Shown: piece by piece, positions 1 through 8,824 of the stretch | Layout of the letters: every line of letters starts with the position of its first letter | Numbering within the stretch: the stretch's first letter is position 1 | From: Aestuariibius violaceus | GTDB taxonomy: Bacteria > Pseudomonadota > Alphaproteobacteria > Rhodobacterales > Rhodobacteraceae | Assembly: GCF_040779325.2 (NCBI RefSeq) | Contig: NZ_JBFONT020000010.1 | Location: forward strand, 1-64,000 | DNA length: 64,000 nucleotides | Direction of reading: 5' to 3' | Notes under the pieces: model-generated | Seen by the model: the letters and a program-made list of their open reading frames with translations, nothing else | The model's database searches: none | What the model was told of the DNA's origin: nothing | Position numbers and translations under genes: made by a program

Positions 1-652
1 GATAGCAAGACCAACGATGTGATGGTGTACCCGTCAGCCGCAAGGATCAGGACACTCCGCCGAATGCCCCGGCCGCTGTTGCCCGCAAAGCAGTTAGGAA
101 CCTGATCTGCGGATCCCATCAGGGCCAACGGTCAAGACCGCGCGAACAAGCCGGACACAAGACCGCGTCTGAAAAGATACACGCAATCCCATTTCACTCT
201 TGCTACGCCGGCGACATCAACAAAAGACATCCGCTTGTGGATATCAAAAAGAAGTAAATCTCGTCACCTGGTCATTGCTTAGATCAAAGTGCTGCATGAG
301 GTAAAGGCAGGTTAAACCGCCTGGGGTGAAACGCATGGATGCCGATTTCGTACAAAGCATGCTGCCGGTAGCAGATCTGAAAACAAAGCTATCTTGACCT
401 GGTTGGCGAAGCCGAGGCCAGACGACGGTTCATCCGGACCGACGTGTCGCCGATTCCCTTGTTGACTGAACCTCTTATCAGAGTTGATGCAGCGTCACTG
501 CCAAGGATTGTTTTGGTCAGACAGGGATGCAGCGGTCGTGATCTGTGGATGTTGGCCTTGGGCTGAGCGAGAGCTTGCTGAATTTCTGAGCGCTTTGCGA
601 ACCGCCGCGAATCCGCTACATTCTTCCATATAACGGAAGTTAATTCCGCATA
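1..652. other. Non-coding region upstream of the TRAP operon
   Basis: No gene is recognised here. The base composition is visibly less GC-rich than the rest of the window. A plus-strand frame stays open from 381 to about 566 without a convincing start or a familiar protein signature, so it may be chance or a gene relic. A small hairpin (AGGC, bulged A, GGT / ACC, GCCT) lies at 305-322 without a T-run. The last 20 bases hold the operator listed separately. Confidence 0.5.
634..648. promoter_or_regulatory. Probable IclR-type operator upstream of dctP
   Basis: CGGAA-GTTAA-TTCCG is a perfect 5-5-5 inverted repeat ending 25 bases before the dctP start. IclR-family boxes typically have GGAA and TTCC arms around a five-base centre, which is the geometry seen here. 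An IclR regulator is the fourth gene of the same operon. Binding is inferred, not shown. Confidence 0.55.
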
Positions 653-673
653 GTGAAAATGGGAGGAAAAGAG

Positions 674-1720
674 ATGGGATGGTTCAAGCCAGTTTGTACG
701 GCTGCAGTGTTGGCAGGGTTCGGGGTCGCCGTCTCTGCGGAGACAGTGCTTATCCATGGTGAAGCCGGGCCCAACCGGGGCGCCAGGGCGGCCGCGTTGC
801 AATGGTTCGCCGATCAGGTGGGCGAACGCTCGGGCGGGGATATGAGCATCGAAATCCAATGGGGGGGCGCGCTGTTCAAAGCCAATGCGGCGATGCAATC
901 AGTGCGCGATGGAGTGGCCGATCTGGGCACGGTGATTGCCGTCTACTACCCGCAGGAACTGGTCAGCTACGGCATCTCGGACCTGCCGCTTGAAAATCCG
1001 GATGCTTGGATCGGCATGCGCGCGACCGACGAGCTGATGCGCACTTCCGACGTGGTTCAGAGCGATCTGGCCGATAAGGGGCTGGTCTATATCGGCACCT
1101 TCACCACCTCGGCCGTCAATATCGGCTGCAAGGGGGCCGCGATCCGCACCGCCGACGATGTCGATGGCCTGAAGGTGCGCGGCGTGGGGGCCTATGGCAA
1201 GGTCTTTGGCGAGCTTGGCGCGACCATGGTCAACATGTCGATTTATGACGCCTATCAGGGCCTCGACACCGGGTTGATCGATTGCTCGCAAGGCTACAGC
1301 TACGCCGTCTCGGCGTTGAAACAGGCCGAGGTGATGGACAGCTACACCCTACTTGACTGGGGCCAGGTCGGCGGTGTTGGCATCTTCATGAATGCCATCA
1401 GTTATGACAGCCTAAGCGCGGATCAGCAGATGCTGATCCAAGAGGTCGGGTCGGATATGGCCGATGAGTTCGGGCGGCTGATCATCGCGGCCAACGAACA
1501 GGCGATCGAGGACATGAAGGCGCAAGGCGTCGAGGTGATCGAACTGGACGCGGCAGAGCGCGCGAAGCTGGTTGAACGGGGTCAGCCCTTTGTCGGTGCC
1601 TGGGTCGAGACCGCCGACAGCGTCGGCCTGCCGGGTGAGGCGCTTCTGGGTGAGTACCGTGCGTTGATCGCGAAATACACCGAGATGCGTGATACCGAGG
1701 GCTATCCTTGGGCTGAGTGA
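674..1720 (+). CDS. TRAP transporter substrate-binding protein, DctP family
   Basis: This periplasmic binding protein should capture a carboxylate-type ligand for the DctQM membrane partners encoded next. The start at 674 is preferred over a GTG at 653 because GGAGG lies at 662-666 with ideal spacing. The product is then 348 residues and begins with a clear signal peptide ending near VAVSA-ET. The body has the DctP pattern, including the conserved region around GLKVRGVGAYGKVFGELGAT and the following YDAYQGLDTGLIDCSQ segment. It is the first gene of an operon that continues through lipid-type catabolic enzymes, so the ligand is probably an organic acid, but its identity cannot be read from sequence. 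Confidence 0.92.
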   Translation: MGWFKPVCTAAVLAGFGVAVSAETVLIHGEAGPNRGARAAALQWFADQVGERSGGDMSIEIQWGGALFKANAAMQSVRDGVADLGTVIAVYYPQELVSYGISDLPLENPDAWIGMRATDELMRTSDVVQSDLADKGLVYIGTFTTSAVNIGCKGAAIRTADDVDGLKVRGVGAYGKVFGELGATMVNMSIYDAYQGLDTGLIDCSQGYSYAVSALKQAEVMDSYTLLDWGQVGGVGIFMNAISYDSLSADQQMLIQEVGSDMADEFGRLIIAANEQAIEDMKAQGVEVIELDAAERAKLVERGQPFVGAWVETADSVGLPGEALLGEYRALIAKYTEMRDTEGYPWAE

Positions 1721-2238
1721 GCCGGATGCTGGGCAAGCTTGAAAACATACTGCTCAGCCTTGGCGCCGTCGCGGTGATGGCGCTGGGGCTGATGATCGCG
1801 GTCAATGTCGCTGCACGGGCGGTCTTGGATGTATCGCTGCCCGACACGGTGATCCTGGTGCGCGAGCTGATGGTGGCAGCGATCCTCTTTCCGCTGGCGG
1901 CGGCTACAGCAGCCCGGGCGCATGTGGCGGTGGAGTTCATTACCAACCGTTTCAATGCCCGCCTCAGGTCGTGGCTGATCGTCCTCGGCTCCTTGATGGG
2001 CCTCTTCGCGCTTTCTCCACTGCTTTATGCGGGCACTCGGGAACTGATCAGCAACTGGTCGTCCGGCGGATTCTTCTACGGCGATCTGAACCTGCCAAGA
2101 TGGCCGGGCCGTCTGTTCTTTGTGATAGGCATCTTCGCCTGTTGCCTGCGCTTGGCCGAATTGGCCGTTCGCGATACCCGAACCATCCTGCGTGGCGGCA
2201 TCGTCGACGACACCCACCAGATGACCGAGGCCGAGTGA
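1717..2238 (+). CDS. TRAP transporter small membrane subunit, DctQ type
   Basis: This is the small four-helix membrane subunit of the TRAP carrier, 173 residues long. Hydrophobic segments are visible at the N-terminus (ILLSLGAVAVMALGLMIAVN), in the middle (LIVLGSLMGLFALSPLL) and near the end (LFFVIGIFACCLRLAEL). The GTG start overlaps the dctP stop (GTGA); an in-frame ATG at 1726 is an alternative. The position between dctP and dctM supports the assignment. Confidence 0.88.
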   Translation: MSRMLGKLENILLSLGAVAVMALGLMIAVNVAARAVLDVSLPDTVILVRELMVAAILFPLAAATAARAHVAVEFITNRFNARLRSWLIVLGSLMGLFALSPLLYAGTRELISNWSSGGFFYGDLNLPRWPGRLFFVIGIFACCLRLAELAVRDTRTILRGGIVDDTHQMTEAE

Positions 2239-3578
2239 TGGACCCCGCAATCGTCGGCATGGTCGCGTTCTCGGCGGTTCTGGTGCTGCTGGCCCTGCGC
2301 GTCCCGATCGCCTTCGCGCTGGCGGGCGTGGCGGTGGTGTCGGCCTTCATCATATTCGCCTTTCGCACCGGCACCTTCATGCCCGAGCGTGCATTTCGCG
2401 CGACGACTTCGATGGTCTTCTCGAACTCGTTCGATCTGATCCATTCCTACGATCTCAGCATGATCCCGCTTTTTGTGGCTCTGGGCCATATCGCCTATCG
2501 GGCACAGATCACCACGAAAATCTACGACGCCGCCAAGGTCTGGCTGACGCGGCTGCCGGGCGGGGTCGCCATGGCCTCGGTCATGGGATGCGGCGGGTTT
2601 TCGGCGATCACCGGATCGTCCATCGCCTGCGCCTCAACCATGGGGCGGATCTGCGTGCCCGAGATGCTGCGCATGGGCTACGACCCGCGCCTGGCCACAT
2701 CAAGCGTGGCGGCAGGTGGCACGCTGGGCTCGCTCATCCCGCCCTCGGTTTTGTTCATCATCTACGGCATCTTCACCGAAACCTCGATCAGTCGTCTCTT
2801 TCTGGCCGGCGTTCTGCCGGGGCTTCTGACGCTGGCGGGGTTCCTGCTGGTCATCGCGGTCTGGGTCTGGCGCAGCCCGGGCATTGCGCCCTTGGGCGAT
2901 GAGGCGCCGACAGGGCGCGAGCGGATGAAAGCCGCCATCGCGGCCTGGCCCGCGCTGATGCTGTTCGTCGTGATCGTCGGAGGCATCTATGGCGGCATCT
3001 TCACCGCGACCGAGGCGGCGGCGGTCTGCGTGGTCGTCACCGCGATGATCGGCTTCGCGCAACGCACGCTTGATTGGGCGGGCCTCTGGGCCAGCCTGCG
3101 CGAGACCTGCGTGCAGACGGCGGCGATCTTCTTCATCGCCGCTGGCGCCAAGATCTTTGTGGCCTTCATCGCGCTGACCGGCGTGGCGCCCGCCATCGTC
3201 AACACGGTCACGGCCTACGAGCCGTCGGTCTTCCAACTGATGCTGGCGATTGCGGTGATCTACCTGCTTTTGGGCATGTTCCTCGACCCCATCGGCATCA
3301 TGGTGCTGACACTGCCGCTGATGATCCCGCTGGTCGAAAGCTACGGGCTGAACCTGATCTGGTTTGGTGTCGTGGTGATCAAGCTGCTTGAGATCGGGCT
3401 GATCACGCCGCCTGTGGGCCTGAACGTCTTCGTCATCTCGAACGTGGTGGGCAACAAGGCCCCGATCGACAAGATCTTCGCAGGCATCGCGCGGTTCCTC
3501 AGCGTCGACGTGATCGTGCTGATCCTGATCATCGCCTTCCCCGCGATCTCGCTTTTGCTGCCGATGGGGATGCGATGA
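2238..3578 (+). CDS. TRAP transporter large membrane subunit, DctM type
   Basis: This is the large permease of the TRAP carrier, which moves substrate with a sodium or proton gradient. The start at 2238 overlaps the dctQ stop (ATGA) and gives 446 residues with about 12 hydrophobic segments. Family patterns include GCGGFSAITGSSIACASTMG and GGTLGSLIPPSVLFIIYG near residues 115-175, and ITPPVGLNVFVISNV near residue 390. An open frame extends upstream to 1971, but that part has no membrane character and lies within dctQ. Confidence 0.93.
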   Translation: MDPAIVGMVAFSAVLVLLALRVPIAFALAGVAVVSAFIIFAFRTGTFMPERAFRATTSMVFSNSFDLIHSYDLSMIPLFVALGHIAYRAQITTKIYDAAKVWLTRLPGGVAMASVMGCGGFSAITGSSIACASTMGRICVPEMLRMGYDPRLATSSVAAGGTLGSLIPPSVLFIIYGIFTETSISRLFLAGVLPGLLTLAGFLLVIAVWVWRSPGIAPLGDEAPTGRERMKAAIAAWPALMLFVVIVGGIYGGIFTATEAAAVCVVVTAMIGFAQRTLDWAGLWASLRETCVQTAAIFFIAAGAKIFVAFIALTGVAPAIVNTVTAYEPSVFQLMLAIAVIYLLLGMFLDPIGIMVLTLPLMIPLVESYGLNLIWFGVVVIKLLEIGLITPPVGLNVFVISNVVGNKAPIDKIFAGIARFLSVDVIVLILIIAFPAISLLLPMGMR

Positions 3579-4351
3579 ACGCGGCCCCGCAAGACAGACG
3601 GTTCGCCAATACGCTGGCCCGCGGCCTCAGCATTTTGCGGGCCTTCCGCGCCAGTGACGATGGGCTGACCCACAGCGAACTGGCCGCGCGGACCGGTTTG
3701 CCCAACAGCACCGTCTCGCGCCTGACCTACACGCTCAGCACGCTGGGGTTTCTCAGCCATGCCGGCCGCAAGGACCGGTATCGGCTGGGGCCTGCGGCCT
3801 TTGGTCTGGGCAATGTCGCGGCCGCCTCGGTGTCATTCGTTGAGGTGGGGCGCGGCATCTTGCAACAGCTGGCCGATGACACGGGCACGCTGGTTTCGCT
3901 GGCCGTGCGCGATGGCGATCGGGTGATGCTGGCCAAGACCTGGCGGCCGGTCGGCACGGCCTCGATCTGGCTGGAACCCGGGCATCGCATCCCCGTCTTC
4001 GGGTCGTCATCGGGCCGCGCGATCATCGCGGCGCTGGACGAGGCGGTTTTCCGCGCCAGCAACCCCGAGGATAGACTGGTCGCCTTTCGCGCCGGTGGCT
4101 ACGATGATCTGATCGCGCAAGGCTTCACCATCGCGCCGGCCGAGACGCGGTTTTCGACCAGCGTCAACGCGGTGGCCGTGCCGTTTCACGCCGATGAATT
4201 CGGCGAACCGGTAGCGTTTTCCTGCGGGGCTTTGCCCCAGATGCTGAGCGAGGAGCGGATGCGCGAAACGGTGGGGCCGGCCTTGCAGAAGACGGTGCGC
4301 GCATTGGAACAGATGACAGGGCGCAGCCCGGCGCTGGCGCGGCGCGGATAG
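3575..4351 (+). CDS. IclR-family transcriptional regulator
   Basis: The protein has 258 residues. It has an N-terminal winged helix-turn-helix (about residues 10-70; LTHSELAARTGLPNSTVSRL) and a C-terminal IclR effector domain ending near residue 245. The start overlaps the dctM stop by ATGA, so it is translated with the transporter. IclR proteins sense small metabolites and often control the operon in which they lie. The inverted repeat at 634-648 upstream of dctP is a plausible target, which would make the locus self-regulated. The effector is unknown. Confidence 0.9.
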   Translation: MNAAPQDRRFANTLARGLSILRAFRASDDGLTHSELAARTGLPNSTVSRLTYTLSTLGFLSHAGRKDRYRLGPAAFGLGNVAAASVSFVEVGRGILQQLADDTGTLVSLAVRDGDRVMLAKTWRPVGTASIWLEPGHRIPVFGSSSGRAIIAALDEAVFRASNPEDRLVAFRAGGYDDLIAQGFTIAPAETRFSTSVNAVAVPFHADEFGEPVAFSCGALPQMLSEERMRETVGPALQKTVRALEQMTGRSPALARRG

Positions 4352-4360
4352 GAGGGACGC

Positions 4361-6442
4361 ATGGATGCGGTGAAGTACGACCTGGATGGCGACGTGGCCG
4401 TGGTGACAATTCAGAACCCGCCGGTGAACGCCGCCTCGCATGCGGTGCGGGCGGGTCTGGTCGAGGCCGTTCAGCGCGCCGAGGTCGAGGCGAAGGCCGC
4501 CCTGATCATCGGCGACGGGCGCACCTTCATCGCAGGCGCCGATATCCGCGAGTTTGGCAAGCCGCCGAAAGATCCCTGGCTGCCCGAGGTCTGTAACCGG
4601 ATCGAGGCCTGCAAGATCCCCGTGGTCGCTGCGCTGCACGGCACGGCGCTGGGCGGCGGGCTTGAAGTGGCACTGGCCGCGCATTACCGCGTGGCTGTTC
4701 CCGATGCCAAGCTGGGCCTGCCAGAGGTGACGCTGGGCATTCTGCCGGGCGCGGGCGGGACCCAGCGCCTGCCGCGTCTGACAGGCGCCGAGGCCGCATT
4801 AGAGATGATCACGACCGGCCGCCCCGTCAGCGCCGCCGAGGCGTTGGAGATTGGCATTCTGGACGCCGTGCAAGACGGGACACCGCGCCAGATCGGGCTG
4901 GATATGGCGCGCGAGGCCATCGCGAAGGGCCCACGCCCCACGGGCGATCTGCCCGCGCCTGAGGCCGTCGATTTCGATGCCTGGCACGCCAAGGCCCTGG
5001 CCCGCGGCAAGGGTCAGATCGCGCCCGCAACAGCTGTGCGCGCCGTGCAGGCCGCCAGCGAGCTGCCGTTCACCGACGGGCTGGCGCGCGAGCGGGAATT
5101 GTTTGGCGACCTGATGGCCTCGCCCCAGCGCGAGGGCCTGATCCATGCCTTCTTCGCCGAGCGGGCGGTGGCGAAGCTGCCCGAGCTTGAGGGCGTCGCG
5201 CCACGCGATCTGGCCGAGATCGGGGTGGTCGGCGGCGGCACGATGGGCGCGGGCATCGCGGCCGCCTGCCTTCTGGCGGGCCTGAAGGTGGTGCTGGTCG
5301 ACCGCGATGCCGATGCGGCGGACAAGGCCAAAGCCCGCGTCGCGAGCATGCTGGACAGCGCCGCCAAGCGCGGCAAGCTTTTGCCCGAGCGCCGGTCCGA
5401 GATCGACAGCGGCGGGTTCCGCGCGGCGGACACCTATGATGCGCTTGATGCGTCCGATCTGGTGATCGAGGCGGTGTTCGAAGACATGGACGTCAAGCGC
5501 GAGGTCTTTGCGACGCTCGACAAGGTCTGCAAAGAGGGCGCGGTGCTGGCCACCAACACCTCCTACCTCGACATCAACGCCATCGCCGGGGCCACCGGCC
5601 GCCCCTCGGATGTGATCGGCCTGCATTTCTTCTCGCCCGCCCATATCATGAAGCTGCTCGAGGTGGTCGTGGCCGATGCCACCGCGCCCGATGTGGTGGT
5701 GACGGGCTTTGCGCTGGCCAAGAGGTTGCGCAAGATCGCGGTGCGCGCGGGCGTTTGCGATGGGTTTATCGGCAACCGCATTCTGGCGCATTACCGCATG
5801 GCGATCGACAACATGGTGCTGGACGGCGCCGACCCCTATCAGGTGGATGCTGCCCTTGAGGCCTTCGGCATGGCGATGGGCCCCTATGCGGTGTCGGACC
5901 TGGCGGGCCTCGACATCGGCTGGGCCACGCGCAAGCGCAAGGCCGCGACCCGCGATCCCCGCGAGCGTGTGCCCGGTTTCGCCGATACGCTCTGCGAGAT
6001 GGGCCGGTTCGGGCAGAAGACGGGCCGGGGCTATTACCTCTACCCCGACGGCGCGCGAAGGGGGGAACCTGACCCGGAGGTGCAGCAGATCCTCGCGGAC
6101 GAGCGTGCCCAACAGGGCCTCACCCCCCGCAGCTTCACCGACGATGAAATCCAGCGCCGCTTCATGGCCGCCATGGTGAACGAGGCCGCCCGCGTGGTGG
6201 GCGACGGCATCGCGCGGCGGCCCTTGGATGTGGATGTCACGATGCTGTCGGGTTACGGCTTTCCCCGCTGGCGGGGCGGGCCGATGAAATGGGCCGACAT
6301 GACCGGGCTGGACCTTGTCCTGGCCGATCTGAAACGTTTTGCCAAGGACGACCCCTGGTTCTGGCAACCCGCGCCACTGCTGCAAAAACTGGTCGATGAA
6401 GGCCGCACATTCGAAGATCTGAACAAGGAGGCACAGCCATGA
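4361..6442 (+). CDS. Bifunctional enoyl-CoA hydratase / 3-hydroxyacyl-CoA dehydrogenase
   Basis: This 693-residue fusion would catalyse the hydration and NAD-dependent oxidation steps of beta-oxidation. The crotonase domain (residues about 1-190) keeps both active-site glutamates in GTALGGGLEVAL and GLPEVTLGILPGAGGTQRL. The dehydrogenase part starts near residue 285 with the NAD motif GVVGGGTMGAGIA, contains the catalytic-His region GLHFFSPAHIMKLLEVV, and has the duplicated C-terminal domains. The domain order matches FadB/FadJ and peroxisomal-type proteins. GGAGGG lies just before the ATG. It overlaps the thiolase gene by four bases. Confidence 0.93.
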   Translation: MDAVKYDLDGDVAVVTIQNPPVNAASHAVRAGLVEAVQRAEVEAKAALIIGDGRTFIAGADIREFGKPPKDPWLPEVCNRIEACKIPVVAALHGTALGGGLEVALAAHYRVAVPDAKLGLPEVTLGILPGAGGTQRLPRLTGAEAALEMITTGRPVSAAEALEIGILDAVQDGTPRQIGLDMAREAIAKGPRPTGDLPAPEAVDFDAWHAKALARGKGQIAPATAVRAVQAASELPFTDGLARERELFGDLMASPQREGLIHAFFAERAVAKLPELEGVAPRDLAEIGVVGGGTMGAGIAAACLLAGLKVVLVDRDADAADKAKARVASMLDSAAKRGKLLPERRSEIDSGGFRAADTYDALDASDLVIEAVFEDMDVKREVFATLDKVCKEGAVLATNTSYLDINAIAGATGRPSDVIGLHFFSPAHIMKLLEVVVADATAPDVVVTGFALAKRLRKIAVRAGVCDGFIGNRILAHYRMAIDNMVLDGADPYQVDAALEAFGMAMGPYAVSDLAGLDIGWATRKRKAATRDPRERVPGFADTLCEMGRFGQKTGRGYYLYPDGARRGEPDPEVQQILADERAQQGLTPRSFTDDEIQRRFMAAMVNEAARVVGDGIARRPLDVDVTMLSGYGFPRWRGGPMKWADMTGLDLVLADLKRFAKDDPWFWQPAPLLQKLVDEGRTFEDLNKEAQP

Positions 6443-7614
6443 GGCAAGCCGTCATCGTCTCGGCCGCCCGCACGGGCCTGGCCAAATCGCATCGCGGGTC
6501 GCTGAACCGCACCCATGGCGCCACGATGGGCGGCCATGTCATTGCTGCGGCGGTGGAGCGCGCGGGCATCGACCCCGGCCTGATCGATGATTGCTATTTC
6601 GGCTGCGGCTATCCCGAAGGCGCCACGGGCCGCAATATCGCCCGCCAAAGCGCGGTGCGCGCCGGGCTGCCGGTGACAATCGGGGGCGCGACCGTCAACC
6701 GCTTCTGCGCCTCGGGGCTGCAGGCCGTTGCCATGGCAGGCCATGCGATTGTCATGGACGGGGCCGACGCGATGATCGCGGGCGGTGTGGAAAGCATCTC
6801 GCTGACCCAGCCGCCGCCGCGCGAGGTGCCCGAGCCCTGGATCATGGAGCATAAGCCCGACCTCTACCTGCCGATGATCGACACCGCCGATATCGTGGCC
6901 GAGCGCTATGGCATCACCCGCGAGGCGCAGGACGCCTACGGGCTGCGCAGCCAGGAGCGGATCGCCGCGGCGCAGGAGGCAGGCCTTTTCGCCGATGAGA
7001 TCGTGGCGATGGACGTGACCATGGCCCGGAAGGACCGCGAGACGGGCGAGGTCAGCGAAGTTGCCGCCACGCTGGACCGCGACGAATGCAACCGCCCCGG
7101 CACGACGCTGGACGGCCTGGCCAAGCTTGAGCCCGTCAAAGGGCCGGACAAGTTCATCACCGCCGGCAATGCCAGCCAATTGGCCGACGGCGCCGCCGCC
7201 CTGGTGATGATGGAAGCGTCAGCCGCCGAAAAGGCGGGCCTGACACCCATGGGCGCCTTCCGGGGCTTTGCGGTGGCGGGGTGCGAGCCTGACGAGATGG
7301 GCATCGGCCCGGTCTTCGCGGTGCCGCGCCTGCTGGAACGCCAGGGCCTGACGGTCAGCGATATCGACCTTTGGGAGCTGAACGAGGCCTTTGCCAGCCA
7401 GGCGCTCTATTGCCGCGACCGTCTCGGCATCCCTGATGAGATCTGCAACGTCAATGGCGGCTCGATCGCCATCGGCCACCCGTTCGGCATGACCGGCGCG
7501 CGGATGGTCGGCCACCTTCTGCGCGAGGGCAAACGGCGCGGCGCCAAGCTGGGTGTCGTCACGATGTGTGTCGGCGGTGGCATGGGGGCGGCTGGCCTTT
7601 TCGAGATTTTCTGA
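6439..7614 (+). CDS. Acetyl-CoA C-acyltransferase (thiolase)
   Basis: The 391-residue enzyme should release acetyl-CoA (or propionyl-CoA) from 3-ketoacyl-CoA. The nucleophilic cysteine is C90 in NRFCASGLQAVAMAG. The C-terminal catalytic elements are the His in GGSIAIGHPFGMTGAR and the Cys in TMCVGGGMGAA. The ATG overlaps the hydratase/dehydrogenase stop, so the two are probably co-translated, as in fadBA pairs. Chain-length preference cannot be inferred. Confidence 0.94.
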   Translation: MRQAVIVSAARTGLAKSHRGSLNRTHGATMGGHVIAAAVERAGIDPGLIDDCYFGCGYPEGATGRNIARQSAVRAGLPVTIGGATVNRFCASGLQAVAMAGHAIVMDGADAMIAGGVESISLTQPPPREVPEPWIMEHKPDLYLPMIDTADIVAERYGITREAQDAYGLRSQERIAAAQEAGLFADEIVAMDVTMARKDRETGEVSEVAATLDRDECNRPGTTLDGLAKLEPVKGPDKFITAGNASQLADGAAALVMMEASAAEKAGLTPMGAFRGFAVAGCEPDEMGIGPVFAVPRLLERQGLTVSDIDLWELNEAFASQALYCRDRLGIPDEICNVNGGSIAIGHPFGMTGARMVGHLLREGKRRGAKLGVVTMCVGGGMGAAGLFEIF

Positions 7615-7627
7615 AGGGAGCGCGACG

Positions 7628-8824
7628 ATGGACCTCAGCTATACGCCGGAAGAAGAGGCGTTTCGCGCCGATGTGCGGGATTTCCTGTCAGAAAAGCTGC
7701 CCAAGGCGCTGTCCGACAAGGTGCGCGATGGCCGGGCGCTGACCAAGGACGAACACGAAGAGTGGCACGCGATCCTGAACGCGCGGGGCTGGCTGGCCGG
7801 GAACTGGCCCGAGGAATACGGCGGCACCGGTTGGGACGCGGTTCAGCGCCATATCTTTGAGGAGGAATGCGCTCTGGCCCATGCCTCGCGCATCGTGCCG
7901 TTCGGGCTGACCATGCTGGGCCCCGTCTTGCAGAAATTCGGCAATGACGCGCAAAAGGCCCATTGGCTGCCGCGCATCCTGAATGGCGACGATTGGTGGT
8001 GCCAGGGCTATTCGGAACCCGGCGCGGGGTCGGATCTGGCCTCGGTCAAGACCCGCGCTGTGCGTGATGGCGACCATTACATCGTCAACGGCCAGAAAAC
8101 CTGGACCACCCTTGGCCAGCACGCCAACATGATCTTCTGCCTGGTGCGCACCGATCCGGATGCCAAGGCGCAGGAGGGGATCAGCTTTCTTCTGGTCGAT
8201 ATGGAAAGCCCCGGGGTTGAGGTGCGCCCCATTGTGCTGCTGGACGGCTCGGCCGAGGTGAACGAGGTCTGGTTCACGGATGTTCGCGTACCGGCTGAAA
8301 ACCTGGTCGGCGAAGAGAACAAGGGCTGGACCTACGCCAAGTACCTTCTGACGCATGAGCGCACGAACATCGCGGGCGTGGGCTTTTCCACCGCCGCCCT
8401 GGCCGCCGTCAAACGCATCGCGCGGGCCGAGATGGCGGGCGGCCGACCCCTGATCGAAAATGCGTTTTTCGCCGCCCGGTTGGCGCGGGTCGAGATTGAT
8501 CTGATGGCCATGGCCACGACCAACCTGCGCGTGATCTCGCAAGCGGCCAAGGGGCAGGCGCCGGGCGTGGAAAGCTCGATGCTGAAGGTCAAGGGCACGA
8601 TCATCCGGCAGGAGATCAACGATCTTGCCCGCCGCGCGGCTGGCCCCTACGCGCTGCCCTTCGCCAGCGAAGCGTTGGACGGCGGTAATGACCCGATCGG
8701 CCCGGACTACGCCCGCCCGGTCGCGGCGCAATACTTCAACAACCGCAAGCTCTCGATCTATGGCGGCTCGAACGAGGTTCAGCGCCAGATCATCGCCAAG
8801 ACCGCTCTGGGGGCGCTGAAATGA
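7628..8824 (+). CDS. Acyl-CoA dehydrogenase, probable catalytic subunit
   Basis: This is a 398-residue flavoprotein of the acyl-CoA dehydrogenase family, started at 7628 after GGGAG. The FAD/substrate region WCQGYSEPGAGSDLASVKTRA is intact. The glutamate usual near the C-terminus is absent: the segment reads IYGGSNEVQR. A glutamate at residue 244 (THERTNIAG) lies at the alternative position used by isovaleryl-CoA dehydrogenase. This arrangement and the overlapping second dehydrogenase gene resemble heteromeric acyl-CoA dehydrogenases of steroid side-chain catabolism. The substrate is unknown. Confidence 0.9.
   Translation: MDLSYTPEEEAFRADVRDFLSEKLPKALSDKVRDGRALTKDEHEEWHAILNARGWLAGNWPEEYGGTGWDAVQRHIFEEECALAHASRIVPFGLTMLGPVLQKFGNDAQKAHWLPRILNGDDWWCQGYSEPGAGSDLASVKTRAVRDGDHYIVNGQKTWTTLGQHANMIFCLVRTDPDAKAQEGISFLLVDMESPGVEVRPIVLLDGSAEVNEVWFTDVRVPAENLVGEENKGWTYAKYLLTHERTNIAGVGFSTAALAAVKRIARAEMAGGRPLIENAFFAARLARVEIDLMAMATTNLRVISQAAKGQAPGVESSMLKVKGTIIRQEINDLARRAAGPYALPFASEALDGGNDPIGPDYARPVAAQYFNNRKLSIYGGSNEVQRQIIAKTALGALK

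Noticed and set aside
1971..2237. N-terminal extension of DctM
   Set aside because: It overlaps dctQ in another frame and lacks membrane character; ATG at 2238 overlaps the dctQ stop as expected.
4799..6385. Minus-strand open frame of 528 codons opposite the hydratase/dehydrogenase gene
   Set aside because: High GC makes long antisense frames common; the plus strand has the intact enzyme.
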